From assembly GCF_002723915.1 (NCBI RefSeq), contig NZ_BEWL01000002.1, positions 372,001 to 436,000 on the forward strand: DNA of 64,000 nucleotides. The letters run 5' to 3'. Position numbers and translations under genes: made by a program. This DNA comes from Gluconobacter albidus (GTDB lineage: Bacteria > Pseudomonadota > Alphaproteobacteria > Acetobacterales > Acetobacteraceae). Position 1 is the stretch's first letter. Each line of letters opens with the position of its first letter. Positions 27,892 through 36,655 of this stretch are shown piece after piece. Below the pieces are notes generated by a model, which did no database searches, was not told the origin of the DNA, and saw only the letters and a program-made list of their open reading frames with translations.

Positions 27892-28797
27892 TCAGGCAGG
27901 TTCTTCTTCCACCGTTTCCGACATCTCTTCCGCCGCCAGTTTCAGGCGGTGGTAGGAGCGGCGGGAGAAGGGCAGGATCGCGATATAGAGCAGCCCCGCA
28001 CCTGCGAGGGCGCCCCAGGGGTCCGCGACCAGAAGGGCGGCATACAGGCCGGTCCCGAGCATCAGGGGCAGGACGTAGCGCGCCGGGACCTTGAAGTTCT
28101 TGAACGACCAGACCGGAAGCGTCGAGACCAGCAGCAGCCCCGTGACGATCAGGCAGACGGCCGAGACGAGAGGCAGGCGGGCGAACGCGGCCAGACCTTC
28201 GGCATGGAGGCGGTCGGCTTCGAGGCCGAGGAAGACCGGGAACAGTACCAGCCCGGCGCCCGCAGGGGCCGGGACACCCGTGAAGAAGCTGTAGGAATAT
28301 TCCGGCTTGTCGTCGTCATCGAGGCTCGCGTTGAAGCGGGCCAGACGCAGTGCCATGCAGACCGTGAACAGGATGCACGGGACGAAAGAATAGCGTCCGG
28401 CATGTTCGAGGGACCACATCAGCAGGACGAAGGACGGCGCGACGCCGAAGCAGACGAAGTCCGACAGGCTGTCGAATTCCGCGCCGAAGCGGGTGGCGCC
28501 TTTGAGGAGGCGCGCGATGCGTCCGTCGAGTCCGTCGATGCAGGCGGCGATCAGGAGTGCTACGGCCGCGGGTTCGAACTGGTGTTCGAGCGCGAACCGC
28601 ATGCCGCTGAGCCCGGCGCAGAGGCCGAGCATCGTCATGATGTTGGGGATGAGGCGGTTGAACGACGGCCCGCGCACCCGCGTGCGGGGGCTGCGCCCCA
28701 TGCGGCGGAGTCTGCGCCGGATGCGACGCTTTCGGCCAGAGGCGCTAACGGACTGGGCGGGTTCGCGGGTGGGGTCAACCGTCGGAGGCGTGGTCAT
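27892..28797 (-). CDS. pssA: CDP-diacylglycerol-serine O-phosphatidyltransferase
   Basis: Makes phosphatidylserine from CDP-diacylglycerol and serine, the first step to phosphatidylethanolamine. It has 301 residues. The CDP-alcohol phosphatidyltransferase signature is DGLDGRIARLLKGATRFGAEFDSLSD, of the form DGx2ARx8Gx3Dx3D, near residues 88-113, followed by about six more transmembrane helices. The N-terminus is basic (GRKRRIRRRLRRMGR). The start is ATG 28797, 14 bp after the psd stop, so psd-pssA form one operon on this strand. Confidence 0.93.
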   Translation of the reverse strand: MTTPPTVDPTREPAQSVSASGRKRRIRRRLRRMGRSPRTRVRGPSFNRLIPNIMTMLGLCAGLSGMRFALEHQFEPAAVALLIAACIDGLDGRIARLLKGATRFGAEFDSLSDFVCFGVAPSFVLLMWSLEHAGRYSFVPCILFTVCMALRLARFNASLDDDDKPEYSYSFFTGVPAPAGAGLVLFPVFLGLEADRLHAEGLAAFARLPLVSAVCLIVTGLLLVSTLPVWSFKNFKVPARYVLPLMLGTGLYAALLVADPWGALAGAGLLYIAILPFSRRSYHRLKLAAEEMSETVEEEPA

Positions 28798-28811
28798 GTA
28801 TGGCGTCTGGC

Positions 28812-29489
28812 TCAGAGCGTCGCCAGGACGGTTTCGCCGCCAACCATTGTCTGCCCCTCCACAACCAGAGGCTCGACGCCAGGCGGCAGATAGACGTCGG
28901 TGCGGGAGCCGAAGCGGATCAGGCCGAAGCGCTCGCCCGCTTCCATGCGGTCCCCTTCTTCGACGAAACACAGGATGCGGCGTGCGATCAGGCCAGCAAT
29001 CTGGACGACGCCGATATTGCGGCCATCCGGCAGCGTCAGGCGCAGTTCGTTGCGTTCGTTGTGTTCCGACGCCTTGTCGAGGCTGGCATTGAGGAATTTG
29101 CCAGCGTGATAGGCGATCTTTGTCACTTCACCGGCGGCGGGCATCCGGTTGATATGGACGTTCAGCACCGAGAGGAACGTCGAGACGCGCCAGACCGGCG
29201 TGTGGCCCATTTCCAGCGCGGGCGGCGGCGTGACGAGGGCGACGGATGTGACGCGGCCATCGGCGGATGCCAGCACCAGATCGGCGCGCGGCGGCGGGGT
29301 GCGTTTGGGATCGCGGAAGAAGTACAGGCAGAACGCCGTGAAGGCGATACCTGCATTGCCCAGCAGGCGCGTGGCGCGCCAGGGCGTGGCCCGTCCGAGC
29401 AGCCCGACGAACGAACCGGCGAGGAGGAAGGGAGTCGCGGCGCGGTGCGGCGGCGACAGGACAAGCTTGAAGGACTGGATCAGCGACAT
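28812..29489 (-). CDS. psd: phosphatidylserine decarboxylase
   Basis: Converts phosphatidylserine to phosphatidylethanolamine using a self-made pyruvoyl group. At 225 residues it belongs to the short PSD-A class. The self-cleavage site is the GS pair in LIRFGSRTDVYLP near residue 200, where serine becomes the pyruvoyl. Other conserved parts are YFFRDPKRTPPP, STFLSVLNVHINRMP and HNERNELRL. I chose ATG 29489 (MSLIQSFKLV); a TTG at 29525 would add 12 residues. It lies directly upstream of pssA. Confidence 0.93.
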   Translation of the reverse strand: MSLIQSFKLVLSPPHRAATPFLLAGSFVGLLGRATPWRATRLLGNAGIAFTAFCLYFFRDPKRTPPPRADLVLASADGRVTSVALVTPPPALEMGHTPVWRVSTFLSVLNVHINRMPAAGEVTKIAYHAGKFLNASLDKASEHNERNELRLTLPDGRNIGVVQIAGLIARRILCFVEEGDRMEAGERFGLIRFGSRTDVYLPPGVEPLVVEGQTMVGGETVLATL

Positions 29490-29568
29490 GGAACGCACTC
29501 TTACGGCACACGGCGGGAGGGTCAAGAATTCGCCACAAAGAAGGCGTTTTTCGGGCAGGTTTTCTGCT

Positions 29569-30285
29569 TCAGGCGGGTCTGGCGACCTGTTGGAGGAGCG
29601 GGGCGGCCAGTTTGTCGTCGATCAGGGGTGTTCCGGCATAGGCATTCTTGCGGGCCGTGACGAGGTGAACGCCGCCACAGGGCAGGCGCAGCCCGTGCCC
29701 GATCCGCTCCACGAGGCGTCCATGTGTGGCGGAAAGAGCGGCGGGGGGCGCCATCAGCGCCCCTGAGTGATGGTCGATCCGGAAAAGGGTCTGGTCGAGC
29801 AGGCGGGTCAACTGGCGGCTGCTATAGGGAATGCCGTGGCCGAAAGGGGTGGCATCGGTATGCGCCCAGTAGCCTGAACGGTTGGGCACGATCAGGATCA
29901 GGACGCCGTCATCGGTGAGGGTGCGCCAGATGGCGCGCAGGAAATCCGGCGCGACACGTGTGAATTCGAGGCCATGAACCACAAGCACCACGTCCATCGA
30001 AAGGTCGTCGAAAGGCAGGCGACCGCTGTCGACGATGCAGTCCCTCGGGGACGGGTGACGTGTTTTCTGGGTCTGGGCGTGAAGCAGGCGCGCGGAGACT
30101 GCGAATTCGGCACTTTCGGGAAGATAGGGCGCTGTGTAGCCTATGCCGAGAATGCGTCGCCCCCGCATGGGGGGCATGATGCGTCGCAGGCGCTCGTTGA
30201 GGAGCAGGGCCGTGCGCTGTCCCTGTCGGCTTTCATAGAAAGTGGCGGCATCATCGGAACGGATGCGGGCCAGGGACGTCAGCAT
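29569..30285 (-). CDS. class I SAM-dependent methyltransferase
   Basis: A 238-residue methyltransferase-fold protein. Motif I is GRRILGIGYTAPYLPE, with the central glycines partly changed compared with the usual GxGxG. It continues with DSGRLPFDDLSMDVVLVVHGLEF, which matches motifs II and III of class I enzymes, and DDGVLILIVPNRSGYWAH. The target is unknown. It diverges from gloB with a 40 bp gap. A methyltransferase gene beside gloB is a familiar alphaproteobacterial arrangement. Confidence 0.8.
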   Translation of the reverse strand: MLTSLARIRSDDAATFYESRQGQRTALLLNERLRRIMPPMRGRRILGIGYTAPYLPESAEFAVSARLLHAQTQKTRHPSPRDCIVDSGRLPFDDLSMDVVLVVHGLEFTRVAPDFLRAIWRTLTDDGVLILIVPNRSGYWAHTDATPFGHGIPYSSRQLTRLLDQTLFRIDHHSGALMAPPAALSATHGRLVERIGHGLRLPCGGVHLVTARKNAYAGTPLIDDKLAAPLLQQVARPA

Positions 30286-30325
30286 GCAGGTACCTCATCA
30301 GCGGGACAGTCCAAGGGGAACAGTC

Positions 30326-31042
30326 ATGCCACTTGATATCAAGCCGATTCCGGTTCTGTCGGACAATTATGCCTGGCTGCTGACGACGCCGCAGGGTGCG
30401 CGGGCCGTCGTGGACCCTGGCGAGCCCAGGCCGGTCATGGACGAAATCGGGGAGGGGCGGCTGGATATGATCCTGCTGACCCATCATCACGCCGATCATA
30501 CGGCCGGGACGGAGGCATTGCGGGAGCGATATGGCGCGCAGGTTTGCGGGCCGCGCCAGAAGCAGGAATGGCTCCCCCGGCTGGATCACGCCGTTGAGGG
30601 TGGGGACGTCGTTTCTCTGGGGAGCACGCAGATCCGGGTTCTGTCCACGCCGGGTCATGCGGTGGGGCATGTGTCGTATGTCGTGGACGAGGTTCCGGCG
30701 CTGTTCTGCGGGGATGTGCTGTTCAGTCTCGGCTGCGGGCGGTTGCTGGAAGGCACGGCGCAGGAACTGTTCGACAGTCTGAACGGCTATGACAGTCTGC
30801 CAGACAGCACGCTTGTCTGTGCCGGGCATGAATATACGCGCTCGAACCTGGCGTTCGCGCTACATGTCGATCCGGATAATGCTGCCCTGAAGGCGCGGGC
30901 CGGGGAAGTTGAACGTCTGCTGGAAGCCGGGCGGCCGACGCTTCCCGTGGCGCTGGGCGTGGAGCGCAGGACAAACCCGTTTCTGCTTGCGCCGGATGTT
31001 GAGACCTTCGCGCGGCTGCGCAGGGAAAAGGATACGTTCTGA
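30326..31042 (+). CDS. gloB: hydroxyacylglutathione hydrolase (glyoxalase II)
   Basis: Hydrolyses S-lactoylglutathione to lactate and glutathione, the second step of methylglyoxal detoxification. It has 238 residues with a metallo-beta-lactamase fold. The dinuclear metal motif is THHHADHTAG near residues 52-61, then TPGHAVGHVSY, FCGDVLFSLGCGR and AGHEYTRSNLAFA in the order expected of glyoxalase II. The C-terminal HAGH-type domain is shorter than in E. coli but present. I chose ATG 30326 because AAGGGGAA lies just upstream; a longer in-frame start exists. Confidence 0.93.
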   Translation: MPLDIKPIPVLSDNYAWLLTTPQGARAVVDPGEPRPVMDEIGEGRLDMILLTHHHADHTAGTEALRERYGAQVCGPRQKQEWLPRLDHAVEGGDVVSLGSTQIRVLSTPGHAVGHVSYVVDEVPALFCGDVLFSLGCGRLLEGTAQELFDSLNGYDSLPDSTLVCAGHEYTRSNLAFALHVDPDNAALKARAGEVERLLEAGRPTLPVALGVERRTNPFLLAPDVETFARLRREKDTF

Positions 31043-31048
31043 AGGAAC

Positions 31049-31085
31049 AAAAAAGCCCCGCTCGCAAGAGACGGGGCTTTTTTTT
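31049..31085. terminator. bidirectional terminator between gloB and the cio operon
   Basis: AAAAAAGCCCCG (31049-31060), an inner CTC-GCAA-GAG tetraloop hairpin, then CGGGGC and a T run. It terminates gloB and, on the other strand, the convergent cioA-cioB-small-subunit operon. Confidence 0.92.
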
Positions 31086-31100
31086 GGCATTGTCAGGCTG

Positions 31101-31250
31101 TTACCAGCCGAAGATGACCTTCTTGAGCAGTTCGGCGCCGAGGCCTACTACAACGACGCCGCCAGCCCAGATTGCTACGAACCAGCCCACGCGTTTCATC
31201 CAGTTCAGAAAGCCCGGTTTCTCGTCCGGCTGACCGTATTCGATGCGCAT
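31101..31250 (-). CDS. small single-helix subunit of cytochrome bd (DUF2474/CydX-like)
   Basis: A 49-residue ORF read directly from the sequence. It begins MRIEYGQPDEKPGFLNWMKR and ends ELLKKVIFGW. One transmembrane helix, GWFVAIWAGGVVVVGLGAEL, spans residues 22-41. A GAAGGA ribosome binding site precedes the ATG by eight bases. It starts 18 bp after the cioB stop on the same strand. Single-helix proteins next to cioAB/cydAB (CydX, CydY/DUF2474) are known third subunits that stabilise the oxidase haems. Position, size and the W-K-R-x-G-W-F pattern fit the DUF2474 group; the assignment is by context. Confidence 0.8.
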   Translation of the reverse strand: MRIEYGQPDEKPGFLNWMKRVGWFVAIWAGGVVVVGLGAELLKKVIFGW

Positions 31251-31268
31251 GGGTCTGGTCCTTCGCCG

Positions 31269-32294
31269 TTAGTGATAGTGGTGCCCGGCGGACATTTTTC
31301 CGCGGAACACATAGTACGAATAGGCAGTGTAGGAGAGGATCAGCGGCAGGAGGAACATCGTGCCGACCAGAAGGAAGGTCTGGCTTTCCGGCGGAGAGGA
31401 TGCCTGCCAGATGGTGATGGTCGGTGGCACGATATAGGGCCACACATTGATGCCCAGACCGCTGAAGCACAGGAAAAACAGGCCCAGTGTCGCGATGAAC
31501 GGCAGCAGGTGCGAGCGCGGGTTGCGCAGTCCGAGGAACAGTGCTGCTGCCAGCACGAGGACTGCAACCGGAACCGGCGCTACCAGAGCGAACTGCGGCA
31601 TGTCCAGCCAGTGCTGCATGTAAGTGGTGTGGAGCATCGGCGTCCAGATCGAGACGAGCGCGATCGTCGCCAGCATGAGGCCGCCGAGGACGAAGGAGAT
31701 CCGGCGCATCGCATCATGCAGTTCGCCTTCGCATCGCCACAGAAGCCATGTGGCGCCAAGAAGCGCATAACCGATGACGACGGCGAGGCCGCAGAACAGG
31801 GCGAACGGGGTCAACCAGTCGAAGCTGGAACCGACGAACACGTTATTCTCGACTTTGATGCCCTGAACGAGTGTTCCCAGAATGACGCCCTGCATGAAGG
31901 CTGCCACGATGGAGCCGCCGCAGAACGACGTGTCCCAGAAGAACTGGCTCATGGGCGATTCCGACTTGAAGCGGAATTCGAAGGACACGCCGCGCAGGAT
32001 CAGGGCCAGCAGCATGAACAGGATCGGCAGATAGAGCGCTGGGAGGATCGTGCCATAGGCGACGGGGAAGACGCCGTAGAGCGCTGCGCCGCCAAAGATC
32101 ATCCAGGTTTCGTTGCCGTCCCAGACAGGGGCGACCGTGTTGACCATGAGGTTGCGGTGATCGTGGTCCTTTTCCTTGAGGAAAAGGATGCCGATCCCGA
32201 GGTCGAAACCATCAAGGCAGACATAGAGGAAGATGGCGGTTGCTGCGAGCAGCGCCCAGACCACCGGAAGCCAGAAGCCGGCTGTTTCTGTCAT
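31269..32294 (-). CDS. cydB: cytochrome bd-type quinol oxidase subunit II (CioB/CydB)
   Basis: Second membrane subunit of the bd-type ubiquinol oxidase. It has 341 residues and eight to nine helices. It begins WLPVVWALLAATAIFLYVCLDGFDLGIGIL, the family start, with WDGNETWMIFGGAALYG near residues 58-72. It forms a heterodimer with CioA and carries no haem ligand of its own. It starts five bases after the cioA stop, with GGAG just upstream of the ATG. In acetic acid bacteria the enzyme is the cyanide-insensitive, low-coupling branch of the respiratory chain. Confidence 0.95.
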   Translation of the reverse strand: MTETAGFWLPVVWALLAATAIFLYVCLDGFDLGIGILFLKEKDHDHRNLMVNTVAPVWDGNETWMIFGGAALYGVFPVAYGTILPALYLPILFMLLALILRGVSFEFRFKSESPMSQFFWDTSFCGGSIVAAFMQGVILGTLVQGIKVENNVFVGSSFDWLTPFALFCGLAVVIGYALLGATWLLWRCEGELHDAMRRISFVLGGLMLATIALVSIWTPMLHTTYMQHWLDMPQFALVAPVPVAVLVLAAALFLGLRNPRSHLLPFIATLGLFFLCFSGLGINVWPYIVPPTITIWQASSPPESQTFLLVGTMFLLPLILSYTAYSYYVFRGKMSAGHHYH

Positions 32295-32299
32295 GGTTC

Positions 32300-33739
32300 T
32301 TACTCCGCCATGCCAGCGCCGGCCGCAGGGCTGGACGGGGGCTGATGAGAGACCTGTGTTGTACCTGCGGCACGCTGGGGCTGGTCCTCGGCGGGGCCAT
32401 GCTGGTCCGCATGCGGTTCTTCAGCAAAGGTCCGCAGAAGGATGGTGATGCCACCCATGAACACGATGAAATAGACGATGATGAAAGCGATCATCGACGT
32501 TGCGATACTCGGCAGGGCGATCGGCGAGACACTGTCGGCGGTCCGCATCAGACCATAGACAGTGAAGGGCTGACGGCCGACTTCGGTCGTAACCCAGCCA
32601 CACAGCAGGGCGAGGAAGCCTGCCGGGGACATGAACAGGGCAACCCGGTGCAGCAGCGGCGTATCGTACAGCTTGCCTTTCCACCGCAGATACAGCGACC
32701 ACAGACCGACCAGCACCATCAGCATGCCCAGGGCCACCATGATGCGGAACGAGAAGAACAGCAGTGGGGAATAGGCACGGTCTTCCTTTGGGAAGTCCTT
32801 CAGGCCCGGAACCTTGCCGTCGAGGCTGTGCGTCAGGATCAGCGATCCCATATAGGGGATGGCGATCTTGTAATGGGTTGTCTCGTTCTTCATGTCCGGG
32901 ATGCCGAACAGCAACTCCGGCGCGCGGCTTTCGGACTCCCAGTCGCCTTCGATGGCGGCGATTTTGGCGGGCTGGTATTCCAGCGTGTTCAGACCCTGCG
33001 TATCACCGGCTAGAACCTGGATCGGGGAGACGATGGCAGCCATCCACATGGCCATGGAGAACATCAGGCGGACCTGTTCGGACGCCTGACGGCCTTCACG
33101 ACGCGCCTTGAGCAAGTGCCATCCGGCCACGCCTGCCACGATGAATGCCACACACAGGAATGCTGCGAGGCCCATATGGACGATGCGGTACGGGAAAGAC
33201 GGGTTGAAGACGATCTGCCACCAGTCGACAGGCAGGAAGCGGCCGGTGGCTTCGTCGATGCGATAGCCACGCGGGGTCTGCATCCACGAGTTGGACGACA
33301 GGATCCAGCTCATGGAAATCAGTGTGCCGATCGAGACCATGCAGGTGGCTGCGAAATGCAGGCCTTTGCCGACGCGGTTGAGACCGAACATCATGACGCC
33401 GAGAAAGCCGGCTTCAAGGAAGAAGGCCGTCATGACCTCATAGGCCAGCATCGGGCCGAGGATCGGACCTGCTTTCTGCGAGAAGGCCGACCAGTTCGTT
33501 CCGAACTCGTAGGACATGACGAGGCCGGAGACCACGCCCATGCCGAAGACGACGGAGAAAACTTTCAGCCAGTATTTGAAAAGGTCCAGATAGGCACTGC
33601 GGCCTGTCTTGAGCCAGAGTCCTTCAAGAACAGCGAGATAGGCTGCGAGGCCGATCGAGAAGGCCGGGAACACGATGTGAAACCCGACCGTGAACGCGAA
33701 CTGGAACCGCGCCAGGAATAAAGCCGAGAGGCCAAACAT
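32300..33739 (-). CDS. cydA: cytochrome bd-type quinol oxidase subunit I (CioA/CydA)
   Basis: Haem-bearing subunit that oxidises ubiquinol and reduces oxygen to water without pumping protons. It has 479 residues. The haem ligand near the N-terminus is in ARFQFAFTVGFHIVFPAFS, and SFRIMVALGMLMV carries the conserved methionine. The quinol-site segment is GWVTTEVGRQPF near residues 385-396, where E. coli has GRQPW. The Q-loop is short, as in the cyanide-insensitive (CioA) branch. I chose ATG 33739 (MFGLSALFLARFQ); the longer frame lacks a family-like start. Confidence 0.95.
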   Translation of the reverse strand: MFGLSALFLARFQFAFTVGFHIVFPAFSIGLAAYLAVLEGLWLKTGRSAYLDLFKYWLKVFSVVFGMGVVSGLVMSYEFGTNWSAFSQKAGPILGPMLAYEVMTAFFLEAGFLGVMMFGLNRVGKGLHFAATCMVSIGTLISMSWILSSNSWMQTPRGYRIDEATGRFLPVDWWQIVFNPSFPYRIVHMGLAAFLCVAFIVAGVAGWHLLKARREGRQASEQVRLMFSMAMWMAAIVSPIQVLAGDTQGLNTLEYQPAKIAAIEGDWESESRAPELLFGIPDMKNETTHYKIAIPYMGSLILTHSLDGKVPGLKDFPKEDRAYSPLLFFSFRIMVALGMLMVLVGLWSLYLRWKGKLYDTPLLHRVALFMSPAGFLALLCGWVTTEVGRQPFTVYGLMRTADSVSPIALPSIATSMIAFIIVYFIVFMGGITILLRTFAEEPHADQHGPAEDQPQRAAGTTQVSHQPPSSPAAGAGMAE

Positions 33740-33918
33740 TTCGGTTGCCTTCTGGATAGATGGCGAGTGGCAGATCCCGTCAGAAGCAATGTCGCTCCCC
33801 AAGGGGTCTGACGCACGCAGAACGAGAGTAACGAAGTTGTGATCGTTTCGTGTGTCGCCGTCTTTTGAACCTCCAGAACGTGTTTGGCTAGAGAAAGTTC
33901 TGTGTTCAGGCGGTGTTT

Positions 33919-33932
33919 TTGATGGAAATCAA
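33919..33932. promoter_or_regulatory. FNR/Anr-type binding site upstream of cioAB
   Basis: TTGAT-GGAA-ATCAA, an exact match to the FNR consensus TTGAT-N4-ATCAA. It lies 180 bp upstream of the cioA start, in the gap before the DUF2125 gene. Only cioA-cioB and the small subunit lie downstream, so it probably gives oxygen-responsive control of the oxidase. On the minus strand a weak -10 (TCTAGC, 33887-33892) would place the site near -45. Confidence 0.75.
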
Positions 33933-33958
33933 CCGGCGGCTTCGGGTCCTGGCAGCTC

Positions 33959-35017
33959 TCAGGGGAGAGGAGCTTTTCCGTTGAAAAGCGCGGAAAACGC
34001 CTGCGTATCGGGAAGGATCTCCCCGTTGACGACAGGGATCGCCATCGAAAGTGGCTGTCCGTTTCTAGCCTGTCGGGTGGAAGTTTTTTCCAGAGCCTTG
34101 CGGAGAGCGACCTGAAGGTCCGGTGCGAGGTGCGACTCTATTTCAGGTTGGGCCAGAAGCCGGTCTGCGAGGGTCTGCCATTGGATCACGGTGAGAGTGA
34201 GCGTGCCATTCCGGCTCGGGAGTGCCATGGCGCCGGACAGGATGATGCGGCTGTTTGTGGAAGCTGGCGAGGCCGAGGCGTCCTGAAGCAGAAGGCGTCC
34301 GTACGAACTCGGGTCGAGAAGCGAGAGTTCTGTGGAGGCGTCGGATGCTGTCAGGGCAAGCGCAAGATGCATTTGATGGAGGTCGACGGAGGCGCCATAG
34401 GGCAATGGAAACCCTGACAGATCAGCTGCTTTTGCGTCTATGCCGAGCCGTGTTGCACCGGCCAGGGCTTCGGGAAAGCGGATGAGGCGTCCAGAGAGGT
34501 TTTTTGCGAAGATCTGCTTGTCAGGCCAGTGCCCGGAGAAAGCCAGTTTAAGCTGTGAGACGGAAAAACACAGATCCTGTGGATTTTTGAAACGAATCTG
34601 AAGGTCTGCAGTTACAAAGGTCAGGATCGCATTATTCAGGACAAGTCGCGCAGCCTGATGCCCTGTCAGGGAAACCGGCAGTTCCGCGCCAAGTAAAAAG
34701 GGCCATGATCCCCCAAGGCGGAGATGCTCTGCGGCCCACCCAGCATCGTAGGGCGCACCGGACGATGCTGGATGTGTGGCGTCCAGACGGTCCAGTTCCA
34801 CCCATGCGCCGAACGGCCAGCCGCCCCTGTGCGACGGAGTCGTGTTAACGACCCAGCCGTTTTTGCGTGCAGTAGCGATGGCAGTGTGGGCGACGGTTTC
34901 CAGTCTGTGGACGGTGTGACGCCAGCAGAGTGTATCGAGGAAGGTCGATATTGCGAGAATGGCAATCAATACCACAGCGTATCTGCTGTAACGGACAGTA
35001 AAGAACAAGCGATCCAT
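33959..35017 (-). CDS. DUF2125-family envelope protein
   Basis: A 352-residue protein with one N-terminal membrane anchor (YAVVLIAILAISTFLDTLCW, residues 12-31) and a long predicted beta-rich periplasmic part. It matches the DUF2125 family of alphaproteobacteria: WVVNTTPSHRGGWPFGAWVEL near residues 54-74, and repeated short strands thereafter. The function is unknown; the fold recalls proteins that bridge or scan the periplasm. I chose ATG 35017 (MDRLFFTVRY) because AAAAGAGAT precedes it. It stands alone between cioA and plsC. Confidence 0.78.
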   Translation of the reverse strand: MDRLFFTVRYSRYAVVLIAILAISTFLDTLCWRHTVHRLETVAHTAIATARKNGWVVNTTPSHRGGWPFGAWVELDRLDATHPASSGAPYDAGWAAEHLRLGGSWPFLLGAELPVSLTGHQAARLVLNNAILTFVTADLQIRFKNPQDLCFSVSQLKLAFSGHWPDKQIFAKNLSGRLIRFPEALAGATRLGIDAKAADLSGFPLPYGASVDLHQMHLALALTASDASTELSLLDPSSYGRLLLQDASASPASTNSRIILSGAMALPSRNGTLTLTVIQWQTLADRLLAQPEIESHLAPDLQVALRKALEKTSTRQARNGQPLSMAIPVVNGEILPDTQAFSALFNGKAPLP

Positions 35018-35266
35018 TGAGCATCTCTTTTCGGGATTGGCTGCGGGATTGGTCAACCCCCGTCTGTTTTATCCCCAGCCGTGGAGAGTGCCTTGGGAAT
35101 GCGGGAAAATACGCCTGCCTGAGGGTTTTTCAGAAACGCCCTGAAGCTGATGTGGCAATGAAAACCGCAGAAAATCAAAGGATATGGAGAATTTGTTAAT
35201 GATAGGACGCCAGAAGTATCCTGTTTTTACAAGATCGTTGAAAGATTTCAGTTTTTTTCTGATCAG

Positions 35267-36019
35267 TCAGATTTTTCCCGGGTCCACAGAGTTATCCACA
35301 GGGTCTCGGGGCAACGCATGGGTTGTACACAGTTCGTCCCATGCGCTCTCCAGTCCTTCGGTAAAAGCTCGGCGTTCCTGCCGCGGCGGGAGGGGCTGGC
35401 CGATCACGACGTGTACGACGCCCGGACGTTTGAGCCAGGGGTGCCGGTCCCAGAAGAGGCCTGAATCGGTTGCGACAGGCACGACGGGAACGTTGGCCTG
35501 CCGGGCCAGAGCCACGATACCGGGCTGGATCGGATGGCGTTCGCCGGGAAGGGTGCGGGTGCCCTCGGGGAAGATGATGATCTGGCGGTTTGCGTCGTGA
35601 GCGGATTTTGCATCCTGCATCATGGTGCGCAGGGCTTTTGATCCGGCTTTCCGGTCAACCGAGATCATGCCGGTCAGGCGCAGCATTGGGCCGACGACGG
35701 GAATACGGGTCAGTTCCGTTTTGATGATGTAGTCGGGGCGGTCAACCAGCGTCATCCAGATGAAGCCATCGAAGAAGGACTGGTGCTGCGAGGCTATCAG
35801 CAGCGGACCGGGCGGCAGGTTATCCTGGCCGCTGATCTCGATCCGGACCGAGCAGATGCGGGTAAAGCCGAACAGAACGGCTCGTGCCCAGAATTTTGCA
35901 TAGGAAAGAGCCAGATCCTGATTTTTCATCAGGCGGATCGGAATGGTTCCGACGCCCATGAACAGGGTGATCCAGAAGAGATAGAGATTGAACAGGACGC
36001 CGCGCAGAATGCTCATCAT
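35267..36019 (-). CDS. plsC: 1-acyl-sn-glycerol-3-phosphate acyltransferase
   Basis: Acylates lysophosphatidic acid to phosphatidic acid, the second acylation of phospholipid synthesis. It has 250 residues, with an N-terminal membrane helix and then the acyltransferase motifs: HQSFFD (the HX4D catalytic motif) near residue 78, SVDRKAG near 119, FPEGTRTLPGE near 148 and VPVVPVATDSG near 176. The start at MMSILRG is the first ATG and has only a weak ribosome binding site; a TTG 36 bases earlier is possible. It is last in the ftsE-ftsX-DUF218-plsC run. Confidence 0.92.
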   Translation of the reverse strand: MMSILRGVLFNLYLFWITLFMGVGTIPIRLMKNQDLALSYAKFWARAVLFGFTRICSVRIEISGQDNLPPGPLLIASQHQSFFDGFIWMTLVDRPDYIIKTELTRIPVVGPMLRLTGMISVDRKAGSKALRTMMQDAKSAHDANRQIIIFPEGTRTLPGERHPIQPGIVALARQANVPVVPVATDSGLFWDRHPWLKRPGVVHVVIGQPLPPRQERRAFTEGLESAWDELCTTHALPRDPVDNSVDPGKI

Positions 36020-36061
36020 GGTGTTCTGCACACCAGAAAACGGGGGCAGGCACAAGGGCTG

Positions 36062-36655
36062 TCAGGCGCCATCCAGTCCTTCGCGACCATCTGGCAGGCC
36101 TGTCAGGACACCGATTTCGGCTCCGAGCAGCTTGTTGTATTCCCGAAACATCAGGAACAGGATTTTGTAGGAAAGGGTGCCTTGCAGGGCAAGTGGCACG
36201 ACGGGGTAGGGCATGAGGTCCAAGTCGGGGGCCGTCCTGTGGATTTCGAGAACGGCGCGGCGGATGTGATAGCCGGCGGTGACGACAAGAACACGATGGA
36301 GGTGGTTTTCTGTTGCCCACTCGGCTGTTTCGTGGGCGTTGCCGATCGTACTGGTGGCGCGGCGACCCAGAGTGATGCGCGCGGCCAGAGGCGAGGACAG
36401 CGATTCCTGCTGAAGATGAAGGATATGTTGCAGCGTGACGTGGGGGCCAACACCTGAAATCAACAGCAGGTGTCCGTATCCGCCCCGCAGCAGGGTAATG
36501 GCTGTATCGACGCGCTGCTCTCCGCCGGTCAGTGCGACGATGCCATCGCAGACAGTGGCAGTGACGGGAGGCTTGCTGGCGTCCTGAATAAACCAGGCGA
36601 AGCCCGCCAGCCAGAGCCCTCCCAGGGCCAGACATGCCCGGAAAAAGCGTCTCAT
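36062..36655 (-). CDS. DUF218/YdcF-family membrane-anchored protein
   Basis: A 197-residue protein with an N-terminal membrane helix (ACLALGGLWLAGFAWFIQ) and a DUF218 domain: DGIVALTGGEQRVDTAITLLRGG near residues 37-59, and ATENHLHRVLVVTAGYHIRRA near 113-133. Relatives SanA, ElyC and YdcF affect envelope integrity and peptidoglycan precursor supply, but the chemistry is unresolved. ATG 36655 overlaps the ftsX stop (ATGA). It sits between ftsX and plsC. Confidence 0.82.
   Translation of the reverse strand: MRRFFRACLALGGLWLAGFAWFIQDASKPPVTATVCDGIVALTGGEQRVDTAITLLRGGYGHLLLISGVGPHVTLQHILHLQQESLSSPLAARITLGRRATSTIGNAHETAEWATENHLHRVLVVTAGYHIRRAVLEIHRTAPDLDLMPYPVVPLALQGTLSYKILFLMFREYNKLLGAEIGVLTGLPDGREGLDGA

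Noticed and set aside
35018-35266. A small gene in the AT-rich gap between the DUF2125 gene and plsC
   Set aside because: Short frames here lack ribosome binding sites and coding character; the stretch looks like the upstream region of the DUF2125 gene, without a clear promoter.
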